Notes under the pieces: generated by a model
Database searches by the model: none
Told to the model about the DNA's origin: nothing
The model's input: only the letters and a program-made list of their open reading frames with translations
Assembly (NCBI GenBank): GCA_017428725.1
Contig: JAFRQH010000022.1
Location: 1-64,000 of the forward strand
Direction: 5' to 3'
Source: Bacteroidales bacterium
GTDB lineage: Bacteria; Bacteroidota; Bacteroidia; Bacteroidales; UBA932
DNA length: 64,000 bases
Shown: positions 1-8,072 of the stretch, in pieces
Layout: every line of letters begins with the position of its first letter
Position numbering within the stretch: the stretch's first letter is position 1
Made by a program: the position numbers and the translations under genes

Positions 1-1557
1 CTCCAGAAAATGAAGAAGACCGCGGAGGACTATCTGCGCCAGGAAGTGACCGAGGCGGTCATCACCGTCCCCGCTTACTTCTCCGACTCCCAGCGTCAGG
101 CCACCAAGGAGGCCGGCAAGATCGCGGGCCTGGATGTCAAGCGCATCATCAACGAGCCGACGGCCGCGGCACTGGCCTACGGCCTTGACAAGAAGAACAA
201 GAACATGAAGGTCGCGGTCTACGACCTGGGCGGCGGCACCTTCGATATCTCCATCCTGGAGCTCGGCGACGGCGTGTTCGAGGTCAAGTCCACCAACGGC
301 GACACCCACCTGGGCGGCGACGACTTCGACCAGGCCATCATCGAGTGGCTGGCCCGCGAGTTCGCCTCCGACAACGGCGGCATCGACCTCAAGAAGGACC
401 CGATGGCCCTCCAGCGCCTCAAGGAGGCCGCCGAGAAGGCCAAGATCGAGCTCTCCAACGCCACGAGCGCCGAGATCAACCTGCCGTACATCACCGCGGT
501 CGACGGGATGCCGAAGCACCTTGTGAAGACCCTCACCCGCGCCAAGTTCGAGACGCTGTGCGACGACCTCTTCCGCCGCAGCATCGAGCCGTGCCGCAAG
601 GCCCTCGAGGATGCCCACCTGAGCGCCTCCGAGATCGACGAGGTCCTGCTCGTCGGCGGTTCCACCCGTATCCCGAAGGTCCAGCAGATGGTCAAGGACT
701 TCTTCGGCAAGGAGCCCAACAAGAGCGTGAACCCGGACGAGGTGGTCGCCATCGGCGCCGCCATCCAGGGCGGCGTGCTCGCCGGCGACGTCAAGGACGT
801 CCTGCTGCTCGACGTGACTCCGCTTTCCCTCGGTATCGAGACCCTCGGCGGCGTGATGACCAAGCTCATCGAGTCCAACACCACCATCCCTGTCCATAAG
901 GAGCAGGTCTTCTCCACGGCTTCCGACAACCAGCCTTCCGTCGAGATTCGCGTCCTGCAGGGCGAGCGCCCGATGGCCAAGGACAACAAGCAGATCGGCA
1001 TCTTCCACCTCGACGGCATCGCCCCTGCCCCGCGCGGCATCCCGCAGATCGAAGTCTCCTTCGACATCGACACCAACGGCATCCTGAGCGTGTCCGCCAA
1101 GGACAAGTCCACCGGCAAGGAGCAGCACATCCGCATCGAGGCCTCCAGCGGCCTGTCCGACGCCGAGATCCAGCGTATGCGTGACGAGGCCAAGGCCAAC
1201 GAGGCCGCCGACCGCGCCGAGAAGGAGCGCGCCGACAAGCTCAACAACGCCGACGCGATGGTCTTCCAGACCCAGCGCAACCTTAAGGACTACGGCGACA
1301 AGATCCCGGCTGACAAGCGCTCCGCGATCGAGTCCGCTTGCGAGGACCTCAAGAAGGCCGTCGACGCCAAGGACATCGCCGCCATCGACAGTGCCAACGC
1401 TGCGCTCGAGGCTGCCTGGCATGCCGCCTCCGAGGATATGGCCCGCGCCGCCCAGGGCGGTCCGCAGGCTGGCCCGCAGGGTCCGCAGGGCGGTCCTGAG
1501 GCTGGTCCCCAGGGTCCTCAGCCGGACTACGGAAACAACGGACCTGACGAGCAGTAA
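1..1557 (+). CDS. dnaK: Molecular chaperone DnaK (Hsp70), 5' end cut by window edge
   Basis: Cytosolic ATP-driven chaperone that binds unfolded peptides with DnaJ and GrpE. The reading frame is open from base 1, and the first residues ([12 protein letters not shown]) match the middle of the Hsp70 nucleotide-binding domain, so roughly 120 N-terminal residues lie outside the window; the ATG at 10 is internal. Visible are the Hsp70 signature around the [14 protein letters not shown] stretch, the phosphate-binding DLGGGTFD motif, the second signature [14 protein letters not shown], the linker-like [16 protein letters not shown] and the substrate-binding beta domain, followed by a helical lid. The tail is a Gly/Pro/Gln-rich run (repeats like [13 protein letters not shown]) ending PDEQ, in place of the acidic EEVD-type ending of some Hsp70s. 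A strong hairpin with a T-run follows. Confidence 0.97.
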   Translation, partial: LQKMKKTAEDYLRQEVTEAVITVPAYFSDSQRQATKEAGKIAGLDVKRIINEPTAAALAYGLDKKNKNMKVAVYDLGGGTFDISILELGDGVFEVKSTNGDTHLGGDDFDQAIIEWLAREFASDNGGIDLKKDPMALQRLKEAAEKAKIELSNATSAEINLPYITAVDGMPKHLVKTLTRAKFETLCDDLFRRSIEPCRKALEDAHLSASEIDEVLLVGGSTRIPKVQQMVKDFFGKEPNKSVNPDEVVAIGAAIQGGVLAGDVKDVLLLDVTPLSLGIETLGGVMTKLIESNTTIPVHKEQVFSTASDNQPSVEIRVLQGERPMAKDNKQIGIFHLDGIAPAPRGIPQIEVSFDIDTNGILSVSAKDKSTGKEQHIRIEASSGLSDAEIQRMRDEAKANEAADRAEKERADKLNNADAMVFQTQRNLKDYGDKIPADKRSAIESACEDLKKAVDAKDIAAIDSANAALEAAWHAASEDMARAAQGGPQAGPQGPQGGPEAGPQGPQPDYGNNGPDEQ

Positions 1558-1572
1558 TCCACTTGAAAAATG

Positions 1573-1607
1573 AAGGAGGCAGCCGACGAGGCTGCCTCCT
1601 TTTTTTT
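1573..1607 (+). terminator. Intrinsic terminator after dnaK
   Basis: An 11-bp perfect stem (AGGAGGCAGCC / GGCTGCCTCCT, loop GACGA) is followed by eight or more T. The opposite side carries a short A-run, so it may also stop transcription arriving from the convergent nitroreductase gene. Confidence 0.85.
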
Positions 1608-2133
1608 ACTTGATGATCCGGTAGTACCCTTCCTTGCGGGGTTTGACCGAAGGCGGGAAGGAGGCGGGGTAGCCCAGGGACAGGGCGCCGATGCCGATCA
1701 GGCCTTCGTCCACGCCCAGCTCGCGCATCAGGGCCTTGCCTTCCGGGGTGGCGAACATCTCACGTTCGCGGTTGATCCAGCAGGAGCCCAGCCCGATGGC
1801 ATGGGCGGCGAGCATCATGTTGCCCAGCACGAGGGACCCGTCGGGCACGGAATTCCGCCACACCTCCGGATCGCTGCCGAATACCAGCACGATGGTCGGG
1901 GCGCCGTAGAAGGGATGCGGGCTGCCGAGGATCTCGCCGTTGAGGCGGTCGATGCGCTCCACGAGGTCCGGCCGCTGGACGGCCACGATCCACGGGTCCT
2001 GGCGGCCCATCCCGGTCGGCGCCCAGGTGCCGGCTTCCAGCACGGCCTGCAATTCTTCGTCCGTGATCTGCTCCGGCTTGTAGCGCCGGATGCTGCGGCG
2101 CTCACGGAGCGCCTTGAGAACTACGTTGTCCAT
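1606..2133 (-). CDS. Nitroreductase family protein
   Basis: FMN-dependent NAD(P)H oxidoreductase-like protein, 175 residues, the usual size of small nitroreductases. The N-terminus has the family pattern ALRERRSIRRYKPEQIT (FMN phosphate-contacting Arg cluster), then the WAPTGMGRQDPW segment, and near the C-terminus IGIGALSLGYP, the typical GY-P turn. No signal peptide, so cytosolic. Its start codon follows the stop of the upstream GH28-like gene after one base, so the two form an operon. The physiological substrate cannot be read from sequence; flavin-dependent reduction of nitro compounds or quinones is the family norm. Confidence 0.9.
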   Translation of the reverse strand: MDNVVLKALRERRSIRRYKPEQITDEELQAVLEAGTWAPTGMGRQDPWIVAVQRPDLVERIDRLNGEILGSPHPFYGAPTIVLVFGSDPEVWRNSVPDGSLVLGNMMLAAHAIGLGSCWINREREMFATPEGKALMRELGVDEGLIGIGALSLGYPASFPPSVKPRKEGYYRIIK

Positions 2134-2134
2134 T

Positions 2135-3769
2135 CTATTTCAGTGTTTTGTCGTTTGCTGTCGGGAGGTGGAGGTCCCTGCGGCCGTCGGTGTTTGACAG
2201 ACGGAAGTCCCGTACGCCGTGGAGCACGAAAGCGGGGGCGTCCGCCCCGTTGTCGATGCGGAAGTTGTCGAACCGGATGTCCTCGGCGTCCATCAGGACG
2301 ACCGCCGGGCGCGTGTCGGGCGCGGCGGTCTCGATCCGGACGTCCCGGAAGGAGACCCGCCGGGCATAGCGCACGAACAGGCCCCAGGCGGGCAGCACCC
2401 CGAAACAGGAGGGCTCCGGGTAGGCCGTACGGCACTCGGGGATGTCATAGGCCCCGCGCGGGGCGATGTCCTCGGCGCGGGCCTTGGTGGGCAGCCCGCC
2501 GGTGTTGGGCCCGCCCCGGCCGTTGATGCCTTCGGCGGTGAAGAAGCTGTTGCTGAGCTGCTGGTCCTCGGCGTCGTGTATCGACAGGCCGCCGCGGTAG
2601 CGGATGTGCACGTCGCTGACGGTCACGTCCTCGACCCAGGCGTCGGAGATGCCGGCGAAGATGCTGGCGTAGCGAGCGTCTGCGCCGTCCACGACGATGT
2701 GGGAGAGCTTGACGCGGCGCAGCACGCCCGGCCCGCGCCCTTCGGGTCCGCGGCCGCGGTGTCCCAGCCGCAGGAAAAGCGGCGCCGTGCAGATGTCGCG
2801 CATCACGATGTTGGAGACGGCGATGTCTTCGAGGATGCCGCCGTCCACGCACTCCAGGGCGAGTCCGCGGCTGCGCTCGAACACGCAGTTGCTGACGGTG
2901 ATGCCGCGGAAGCCGCCCACGGACTCCGTGCCCATCTTGATGCGCCCGGTGGGCCCGTCCAGGTCGGGCGCTTCGTCGATGGTCCGCCCGTAAGTCCCGT
3001 CCAGGAAGGTCCCCGGGTCGAAGCCGGACACCTGGCAGCCCGTGATGGTGATGTCCTCGCAGGCCTGCACGCGGCCCAGCGAGTAGGAGCTCTTGAGGAC
3101 GATGGCGTCGTCGTTGAGGCAGTTGACCGTGCAGTTGGAGATGCGGACGTGGCGGCAGCAGTCGATGTCCAGCCCGTCGCGGTTGGAGTCGATCCGCACG
3201 TTGTCGATGGTCACGTTGTCCGCCCCCACGAGCCACATCACCCGCGCTCCGCCCATCCGTACGGCGAAGTCGCGGAACAGCAGGCCCCGGCTTTCGCGGA
3301 CGGTGAAGATGCGGCTCGGGACGGGGTAGGGGATGTCCGTGCCGAAGCCGCGCGTCACCACGTCGGAGCCGTCGATGAGTCCGGGGCCCACGACGGCGGC
3401 GTCGTGGATGCCCTCGCCGTAGAAGAGCGAGCCGCTCCAACGGGGGTAACGCCCGTCCGGCCCGGCCTCCACGTAGCCGGCCTCGGCCGTGGGCCGGGCG
3501 GCCTTGAGCACGCAGCCGCTCTCCAGCAGCAGCGTGACGTTGCTCTGCAGGGTGATGCCGAAGCAGTGCCACTGCCCGGCGGGCACGACCACCGTGCCGC
3601 CGCCGGCGGCATTCGCGGCGGCGATGGCGGCGTTGATGGGCAGATTGGCCTGCTCGCAGCCGCCCGGCCGGGCGCCGTAGTCCAGGATGTTGTAGAAGGC
3701 GGGGGTGCCGGCGTGCAGTACCGGCTGGCAGAGCAGCAGGGCCAGGGCCCAGGGGAGGAATCGTTTCAT
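2135..3769 (-). CDS. Secreted GH28-type (polygalacturonase-like) glycoside hydrolase
   Basis: Predicted exported pectinase-like enzyme of the right-handed parallel beta-helix fold, 544 residues. The chosen ATG at 3769 begins a signal peptide (MKRFLPWALALLLC...HAG); an in-frame start 21 bases upstream would spoil it and lie in the promoter. After the signal comes NILDYGARPGG, the usual GH28 N-terminus. Catalytic-region motifs are NRDGLDIDCC near residue 200 (in place of NTDG), NDDAIVLKS near 220 (the Asp pair) and GRIKMGTESVGG near 275 (the RIK element plus substrate loop). The canonical GHG motif is not obvious, so linkage specificity is uncertain. A TATCTTTG promoter box lies 18 bases upstream. 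Co-transcribed with the nitroreductase. Confidence 0.87.
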   Translation of the reverse strand: MKRFLPWALALLLCQPVLHAGTPAFYNILDYGARPGGCEQANLPINAAIAAANAAGGGTVVVPAGQWHCFGITLQSNVTLLLESGCVLKAARPTAEAGYVEAGPDGRYPRWSGSLFYGEGIHDAAVVGPGLIDGSDVVTRGFGTDIPYPVPSRIFTVRESRGLLFRDFAVRMGGARVMWLVGADNVTIDNVRIDSNRDGLDIDCCRHVRISNCTVNCLNDDAIVLKSSYSLGRVQACEDITITGCQVSGFDPGTFLDGTYGRTIDEAPDLDGPTGRIKMGTESVGGFRGITVSNCVFERSRGLALECVDGGILEDIAVSNIVMRDICTAPLFLRLGHRGRGPEGRGPGVLRRVKLSHIVVDGADARYASIFAGISDAWVEDVTVSDVHIRYRGGLSIHDAEDQQLSNSFFTAEGINGRGGPNTGGLPTKARAEDIAPRGAYDIPECRTAYPEPSCFGVLPAWGLFVRYARRVSFRDVRIETAAPDTRPAVVLMDAEDIRFDNFRIDNGADAPAFVLHGVRDFRLSNTDGRRDLHLPTANDKTLK

Positions 3770-3787
3770 AAATACCGACGGTTTGCA

Positions 3788-3795
3788 CAAAGATA
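3788..3795 (-). promoter_or_regulatory. -7 box TATCTTTG for the GH28-type gene
   Basis: Perfect match to the Bacteroidota TAnnTTTG element, placed directly after the T-run of the rpsU terminator. No clear -33 TTTG because the terminator stem occupies that position. Confidence 0.7.
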
Positions 3796-3831
3796 AGAAA
3801 AAAACACGCGGCCCGTAAGGGTCGCGTGTTT
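3796..3831 (-). terminator. Intrinsic terminator after rpsU
   Basis: On the minus strand, AAACACGCG pairs with CGCGTGTTT, extended by an inner CCC/GGG around a four-base loop, followed by seven T. It ends one base before the next gene's -7 box, separating the rpsU unit from the GH28 unit. Confidence 0.85.
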
Positions 3832-3855
3832 ATGGTAAAAGGTGTAAAGGACGGC

Positions 3856-4050
3856 TTACTGCTCGTCCTGAAGGCGCAGATGCTGCACGTAGATGGCCTT
3901 CTGCTTCGCAACGCGGCGGATCTCAGAGGGCTTCTGGAAATTCTTGCGGGCGCGCATCTCACGGACGGCACCGGTCTTCTCGAACTTCCGCTTGAATTTC
4001 TTCAGCGCGCGCTCGATGTTTTCGCCTTCTTTCACGGGTACGATGATCAT
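3856..4050 (-). CDS. rpsU: Small ribosomal subunit protein bS21
   Basis: Ribosomal protein of the 30S platform, 64 residues: MIIVPVKEGENIERALKKFK, then a very basic helical part (RRVAKQKAIYVQHLRL). Length and sequence are typical of Bacteroidota bS21. In this phylum bS21 together with bS18 and bS6 sequesters the 3' end of 16S rRNA, so most genes lack a Shine-Dalgarno; here the rpsU start itself has a textbook AAGGAGGTG at 4058-4066, consistent with the published model of bS21 autoregulation. A TACCTTTG box at 4082-4089 serves as promoter inside the end of the sirtuin gene, and a strong terminator follows, so rpsU is probably transcribed as a single gene. Confidence 0.96.
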   Translation of the reverse strand: MIIVPVKEGENIERALKKFKRKFEKTGAVREMRARKNFQKPSEIRRVAKQKAIYVQHLRLQDEQ

Positions 4051-4057
4051 TGCTTTA

Positions 4058-4066
4058 CACCTCCTT
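4058..4066 (-). promoter_or_regulatory. Strong Shine-Dalgarno of rpsU
   Basis: AAGGAGGTG on the minus strand, with its GGAGG core 9 bases from the ATG at 4050. I saw no comparably strong and well-spaced ribosome binding site before other genes of the window. It fits the proposed translational autocontrol of bS21 in Bacteroidota. Confidence 0.85.
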
Positions 4067-4081
4067 TTTCTTTTGAGGACG

Positions 4082-4115
4082 CAAAGGTAGCAAATTATTT
4101 TAACAATCCAACAAA
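4082..4115 (-). promoter_or_regulatory. Promoter of rpsU
   Basis: -7 box TACCTTTG at 4082-4089 and a TTTG at 4112-4115, 22 bases apart. It lies within the last codons of the upstream sirtuin gene. Confidence 0.7.
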
Positions 4116-4799
4116 TTCTTTCATTCCTTCCGTCGCAACCTTCTTGATGTGCTTGACGCGCTTGTCGTAGAGCGTCACGTCCGCCGGGTCGATCAGGTAG
4201 ATGGGGGCGTCGGCCCGGGCATAGCGATAGAGTCCCGCGGCGGGGTAGACCTGCAGGGACGTCCCCACGATGAGGACGATGTCGGCCGCGGCCACGAGCT
4301 CCACGGCCCGTTCGATCTTGGGGACGGCCTCGCCGAAGAAGACGATGTGCGGGCGGTACTGGGCGCCGTTGGGTGCCTTGTCGCCGAGGTGGACCTCGTC
4401 GTAGCCGACGTCTATGACATACTTCTCGGAGAAGCCGTCGTAGTCGTTGCAGGTGTTCTCGGGACGGACCTTGGTGGCTTCGCCGTGCAGGTGTACCACG
4501 TGCGTGGAGCCCGCGCGCTCGTGCAGGTTGTCCACGTTCTGCGTGATCACGTCCACGGTGTAGCGGTCCTCCAGCGCCGCGATGAGCCGGTGCGCCTCGT
4601 TGGGCTTGACTTCTCGCAGCTTGGCGCGCTGCATGTTGTAGAAATCCAGGACGAGCCGCGGGTTGCGGGCCCATCCTTCGGCGGAGGCGACCACCATCGG
4701 GTCGTAGTTGTCCCAGAGGCCGCCGTTGTCGCGGTAGGTCCCCAGGCCGCTCTCGGCGCTCACGCCGGCGCCGGTCAGCACTGCGATGCGTTGTTTCAT
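4095..4799 (-). CDS. Sir2-family NAD-dependent protein deacylase
   Basis: Predicted cytosolic sirtuin of 234 residues that removes acyl groups from lysines using NAD. Motifs: TGAGVSAESGLGTYRD (NAD binding), TQNVDNLHERAG, the catalytic His in HLHGEATK, VFFGEAVP and GTSLQVYPAAG. The zinc-binding Cys pairs of most sirtuins are absent (only one Cys in the region), a variation I recall from Bacteroidota relatives. The FYNMQR segment resembles the CobB Tyr-xx-Arg acyl pocket, but the Arg is shifted by one residue, so desuccinylase preference is doubtful. The ATG at 4799 overlaps the stop of the upstream ATPase gene by four bases (ATGA), so the two are translationally coupled. Confidence 0.92.
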   Translation of the reverse strand: MKQRIAVLTGAGVSAESGLGTYRDNGGLWDNYDPMVVASAEGWARNPRLVLDFYNMQRAKLREVKPNEAHRLIAALEDRYTVDVITQNVDNLHERAGSTHVVHLHGEATKVRPENTCNDYDGFSEKYVIDVGYDEVHLGDKAPNGAQYRPHIVFFGEAVPKIERAVELVAAADIVLIVGTSLQVYPAAGLYRYARADAPIYLIDPADVTLYDKRVKHIKKVATEGMKEFVGLLK

Positions 4800-5953
4800 T
4801 CCGTTGTCATTTTGAAGAAATACTTGCGGACCCAGTATTCGAAGAGCGGGTCCAGCAGGACGGGATTGTCGTCCGGGTCGAAGGTGACGATCTCCTTCTT
4901 GCAGAGCGCATCCTTGAGCCGGCGGACGTTGGCGGAGGAATTGAGACCGTATTGGCGGATGACCTCCGCGCTGCTGAAACGGGTGTGGCCGTCCAGGATG
5001 GCGCGCAGCAGACTGACCTGGAAGGTGGTCAGGTCGTTCATCGTGGCCACGAACCGGGGCTCGTGGATGGCCAGCAGGGTGGACAGGGCCTCCGTCAGGG
5101 TGGGCTCCAGGATGTAGCCGCGCGTCAGGGAGTCGCAGATGGAGCTGAAATGGTTGATGTACCAGATGTTGTCCTTGAAGAGCCGGCAGACGCCCTGCAG
5201 CAGCTCCCGGTCGATGACCTTGCCGGAGGTCAGGAAGCCGCGGTTGACGTGGTCCATGATCTCGCGCGTCTCGATGGTGGGGATGCGCAGCCGCTCCACG
5301 CGGCGCCAGAACCAGCGCCGGACCCCGAAGATGTCGTGCATCGCGTTGACCTGCGAACCCAGGAAGACGTAGCACGCTCCGGGAGCCAGGTCCGGCGGCA
5401 GGGTCTTGAAGACGCCCTCGAGGATGCGGCAGGCGCGCTCGCCGTCCTCGGTGAGCATCACGTTCTGGAACTCGTCCAGCACCACGATCCGCCGCACGCC
5501 GTCCCGGACGCCGATCCGGTAGGGGAGCAGGAAGGCGGCGCGCAGGTCCTCGTCGTCCAGCTCCCAGGTCAGGGAGACGACCTCGCCGCAGGCGCTGAAG
5601 CGCGCCGGGTCGAACACCAGGTGCGAACCGGCGAGCAGTTCCTGCGCCGTCCGGGCGTAATCCTCCGGGCCGCTGCCGGCGCTCTGCAGCGCAGCGGCGG
5701 CGAGCCGGAGCGCCAGCTCGCGCAGCGACCGCACGTCCAGCAGGCTGAGCTGCACGGGCGCGAAACGCTGTCCGGCAGGCTTCATGTTAAGAAAAGCCTG
5801 CTGGACGAGGGATCTCTTGCCGGTCTTGGGCGGCTCGTAGATGACCACGTTCTCGCCTTGCGAAACCAGGTTGGCGAAGACCTGCGTCTCGGTGCGCCGG
5901 CCGATGTAGTATTTGCCGGTCACGTATTTGTCGTAAGGAAAATGACTGTCCAT
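4796..5953 (-). CDS. ATP-binding protein of the archaeal-ATPase (ATPase_2/ORC-like AAA) type
   Basis: 385-residue P-loop ATPase. The N-terminus reads YYIGRRTETQVFANL, typical of this family, then Walker A EPPKTGKRSLV near residue 40, Walker B IVVLDEFQNV near 165, a sensor-like FLGSQVNAM, and a C-terminal winged-helix-like part (SSAEVIRQYGLNSSANVRRLKDAL) that may bind DNA. No transmembrane segment or signal peptide. The function of these proteins is poorly known. A strong promoter (TTTG, 20 bases, TAACTTTG) ends only 4 bases before the ATG, predicting a leaderless mRNA. It is followed by the overlapping sirtuin gene. Confidence 0.85.
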   Translation of the reverse strand: MDSHFPYDKYVTGKYYIGRRTETQVFANLVSQGENVVIYEPPKTGKRSLVQQAFLNMKPAGQRFAPVQLSLLDVRSLRELALRLAAAALQSAGSGPEDYARTAQELLAGSHLVFDPARFSACGEVVSLTWELDDEDLRAAFLLPYRIGVRDGVRRIVVLDEFQNVMLTEDGERACRILEGVFKTLPPDLAPGACYVFLGSQVNAMHDIFGVRRWFWRRVERLRIPTIETREIMDHVNRGFLTSGKVIDRELLQGVCRLFKDNIWYINHFSSICDSLTRGYILEPTLTEALSTLLAIHEPRFVATMNDLTTFQVSLLRAILDGHTRFSSAEVIRQYGLNSSANVRRLKDALCKKEIVTFDPDDNPVLLDPLFEYWVRKYFFKMTTE

Positions 5954-5957
5954 AGCG

Positions 5958-5989
5958 CAAAGTTAGTAACAATATTGTTAGGAAGCAAA
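5958..5989 (-). promoter_or_regulatory. Promoter of the ATPase-sirtuin operon
   Basis: TTTG at 5986-5989 and TAACTTTG at 5958-5965, spacer 20 bases. The start codon is 4 bases beyond the -7 box, so transcription probably begins at or next to the ATG. Confidence 0.8.
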
Positions 5990-6011
5990 AGCGGGGAATT
6001 TGACGGAAATA

Positions 6012-6043
6012 TTTGGCAGAATGGGGATTTTTGCGTAAATTCG
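6012..6043 (+). promoter_or_regulatory. Promoter of rplU-rpmA
   Basis: TTTG at 6012-6015, 20 bases, then TAAATTCG at 6036-6043 (one deviation from TAnnTTTG). Predicts a leader of about 90 bases before rplU. Confidence 0.65.
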
Positions 6044-6046
6044 CAG

Positions 6047-6138
6047 CCCAAAATAGATTTGATGACCGCTAAGCCATTGATAAAGAGCCGCCTGAGAGGG
6101 GCGGACGCTTACGGCCGAAACTTTTAACAAGTTTTAAG
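6047..6138 (+). other. 5' leader of rplU, possible regulatory RNA
   Basis: About 90 untranslated bases with two short hairpins: CCGCC/GGCGG at 6088-6104, and AAACTT/AAGTTT at 6118-6134 ending four bases before the ATG. Ribosomal-protein leaders often mediate feedback control; no known family was recognised by eye. Confidence 0.4.
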
Positions 6139-6450
6139 ATGTACGCAATCGTAGACATTGCAGGCCAGCAGTTCAAGGTTGAGGCTGGCAACGAAATCTT
6201 TGTGCAGCGGCTCGCCGATGCCAAGGGTGCTGATGTGGAGTTCGGAAAGGTCCTCCTCGTCGCGGACGACGCGGCGGTCAAGGTCGGGACTCCGTATGTC
6301 GAGGGTGCCGTGGTCAAGGCCACCGTCCTCGAGGATGATGTCAAGGCTGACAAGGTGCTGGTCTTCAAGAAGATCCGCCGCAAGGGCTTCCAGAAGCTCA
6401 ATGGTCACCGTCAGAAACTTACCAAGATCAAGATCAACGAAATCGCTTAA
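6139..6450 (+). CDS. rplU: Large ribosomal subunit protein bL21
   Basis: 50S protein of 103 residues contacting 23S rRNA. It starts [17 protein letters not shown], the standard bL21 N-terminus (YAI...G.QYKV), and ends with the [15 protein letters not shown] rRNA-binding stretch and KIKINEI. Five bases separate it from rpmA, the usual rplU-rpmA operon. Confidence 0.97.
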   Translation: MYAIVDIAGQQFKVEAGNEIFVQRLADAKGADVEFGKVLLVADDAAVKVGTPYVEGAVVKATVLEDDVKADKVLVFKKIRRKGFQKLNGHRQKLTKIKINEIA

Positions 6451-6455
6451 GAGTT

Positions 6456-6716
6456 ATGGCACACAAGAAAGGTCAATCCAGTTCCAAGAACGGTCGTGAG
6501 TCGCAGAGCAAGCGCCTGGGTCTCAAGAAATTCGGCGGCGAGGTCGTGAAGGCCGGCAATATCATCGTCCGCCAGCGCGGTACGGTCCACAATCCTGACC
6601 GCAACGTCGGGATGGGCAAGGACCACACCCTGTACGCCCTCATCGACGGTACGGTGAAGTTCACCCGCAAGCGGGAGAACAAATCCTATGTGTCGGTAGT
6701 CCCTTTCGAGAACTAA
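6456..6716 (+). CDS. rpmA: Large ribosomal subunit protein bL27
   Basis: 50S protein of 86 residues near the peptidyl-transferase centre. It begins [22 protein letters not shown], the canonical mature-type N-terminus without a cleavable leader of the Firmicutes kind, followed by [26 protein letters not shown] in two conserved pieces. Second gene of the rplU operon; a strong terminator follows before serS. Confidence 0.97.
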   Translation: MAHKKGQSSSKNGRESQSKRLGLKKFGGEVVKAGNIIVRQRGTVHNPDRNVGMGKDHTLYALIDGTVKFTRKRENKSYVSVVPFEN

Positions 6717-6739
6717 TCCCGGGGACCGGAAGTTGAATC

Positions 6740-6784
6740 AAAGGACCCAGCACTTCAAGGTTTTGAGGTGTGGGTCCTTTCTGT
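6740..6784 (+). terminator. Intrinsic terminator after rpmA
   Basis: Long stem in which AAAGGACCC pairs with GGGTCCTTT and an inner CAC.TCAA pairs with TTGA.GTG, followed by T-rich sequence. serS begins 16 bases later. Confidence 0.75.
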
Positions 6785-6800
6785 TTAGAATAGAAGGAAT

Positions 6801-8072
6801 ATGTTGACACTGAAGATGCTTCGCGATGACCCGAAGGCGGTCGTCGAGAAATTGAAGATCAAGAATTTCGACGCGCAGCCGATCGTGGACAAGGTGCTCG
6901 AGCTCGACTCGCTCCGGCGCCGGCTCCAGACCGAGAGCGACGCGCTGCTCGCGCAGCAGAAGCAGGAGGCTGCCCGGATCGGCGGCCTGATGAAGCAGGG
7001 ACTGCGCGAGGCGGCCGAGGCCGCCAAGGCCGAGGTGGCCGCCCTCAAGGCCCGCTCCGGCGAGCTCCTCGCCCGGATGGACGAGGCTTCCGCCGAGCTG
7101 GACCGCCAGCTCGTGCTGATGCCCAACACCCCTTGCGCGCTGGTCAAGCCCGGCAAGGGTGCCGAGGACAACGAGATCGTCAAGACGGGCGGTCCCGAGG
7201 TGCAGCTCCCCGAAGGGGCCCTGCCGCACTGGGAGCTCGCCAAGAAGTACGACATCATCGACTTCGACCTGGGCGTCAAGATCACGGGTGCCGGTTTCCC
7301 GGTCTACAAGGGCAAGGGCGCCAAGCTCCAGCGGGCGCTGATCAACTTCTTCCTCGACTGCAACACCGCGGCCGGCTACAAGGAGGTCGAGCCCCCTGTG
7401 ATGGTCAACGCCGCTTCCGGTTTCGGCACGGGCCAGCTCCCCGATAAGGAGGGCCAGATGTACCACGCCAACCTGGACGACTTCTATATGGTCCCGACCG
7501 CCGAGGTCCCCGTGACCAACATCTTCCGTGACGTGATCCTCCCCGCCGACCAGATTCCGCAGCGCCTGACGGCCTACACGCCGTGCTTCCGCCGCGAGGC
7601 CGGTTCTTACGGCAAGGATGTCCGCGGCCTGAACCGCCTGCACCAGTTCGACAAGGTCGAGATCGTGCGCGTGGAGAAGCCGGAGGATTCCTACCAGGCC
7701 CTGGACGATATGGTCGCCCACGTGGAGTCGCTGGTGAACCAGCTCGGACTGAAGTACCGGATCCTGCGCCTGTGCGGCGGGGACCTGTCCTTCACCTCCG
7801 CCATCACCTACGATTTCGAGCTCTGGTCCGCCGCGCAGCAGCGCTGGCTGGAGATCTCTTCCGTCTCCAACTTCGAGACGTACCAGGCCAACCGCCTGCA
7901 CCTCCGTTATCGTGACGAGGCCGGCAGGACCCAGCTTGCGCACACGCTCAACGGCAGCTCCCTGGCGCTTCCGCGCGTGGTGGCCGCCCTGCTCGAAGAC
8001 AACCAGACCCCCGAGGGGATCATCATCCCCGAAGTCCTGCGTCCTTACACCGGCTTCGACAGAATTGACTAA
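6801..8072 (+). CDS. serS: Seryl-tRNA synthetase
   Basis: Class II aminoacyl-tRNA synthetase, 423 residues, the usual length. An N-terminal coiled-coil arm (residues about 30-100, many Glu/Ala/Lys heptads such as LRRRLQTESDALLAQQKQEA) grips the tRNA long arm. Motif 2 is TPCFRREAGSYGKDVRGLNR near residue 260 and motif 3 is NGSSLALPRVVAALLEDNQ near 380. A GAAGGA lies 7 bases before the ATG but is weak. The stop overlaps the start of ruvC. Confidence 0.97.
   Translation: MLTLKMLRDDPKAVVEKLKIKNFDAQPIVDKVLELDSLRRRLQTESDALLAQQKQEAARIGGLMKQGLREAAEAAKAEVAALKARSGELLARMDEASAELDRQLVLMPNTPCALVKPGKGAEDNEIVKTGGPEVQLPEGALPHWELAKKYDIIDFDLGVKITGAGFPVYKGKGAKLQRALINFFLDCNTAAGYKEVEPPVMVNAASGFGTGQLPDKEGQMYHANLDDFYMVPTAEVPVTNIFRDVILPADQIPQRLTAYTPCFRREAGSYGKDVRGLNRLHQFDKVEIVRVEKPEDSYQALDDMVAHVESLVNQLGLKYRILRLCGGDLSFTSAITYDFELWSAAQQRWLEISSVSNFETYQANRLHLRYRDEAGRTQLAHTLNGSSLALPRVVAALLEDNQTPEGIIIPEVLRPYTGFDRID

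Noticed and set aside
4095-5953. Anti-phage Sir2-ATPase system
   Set aside because: The Sir2 protein has a full deacylase-type sequence and no defence genes are nearby; kept only as a low-weight possibility.
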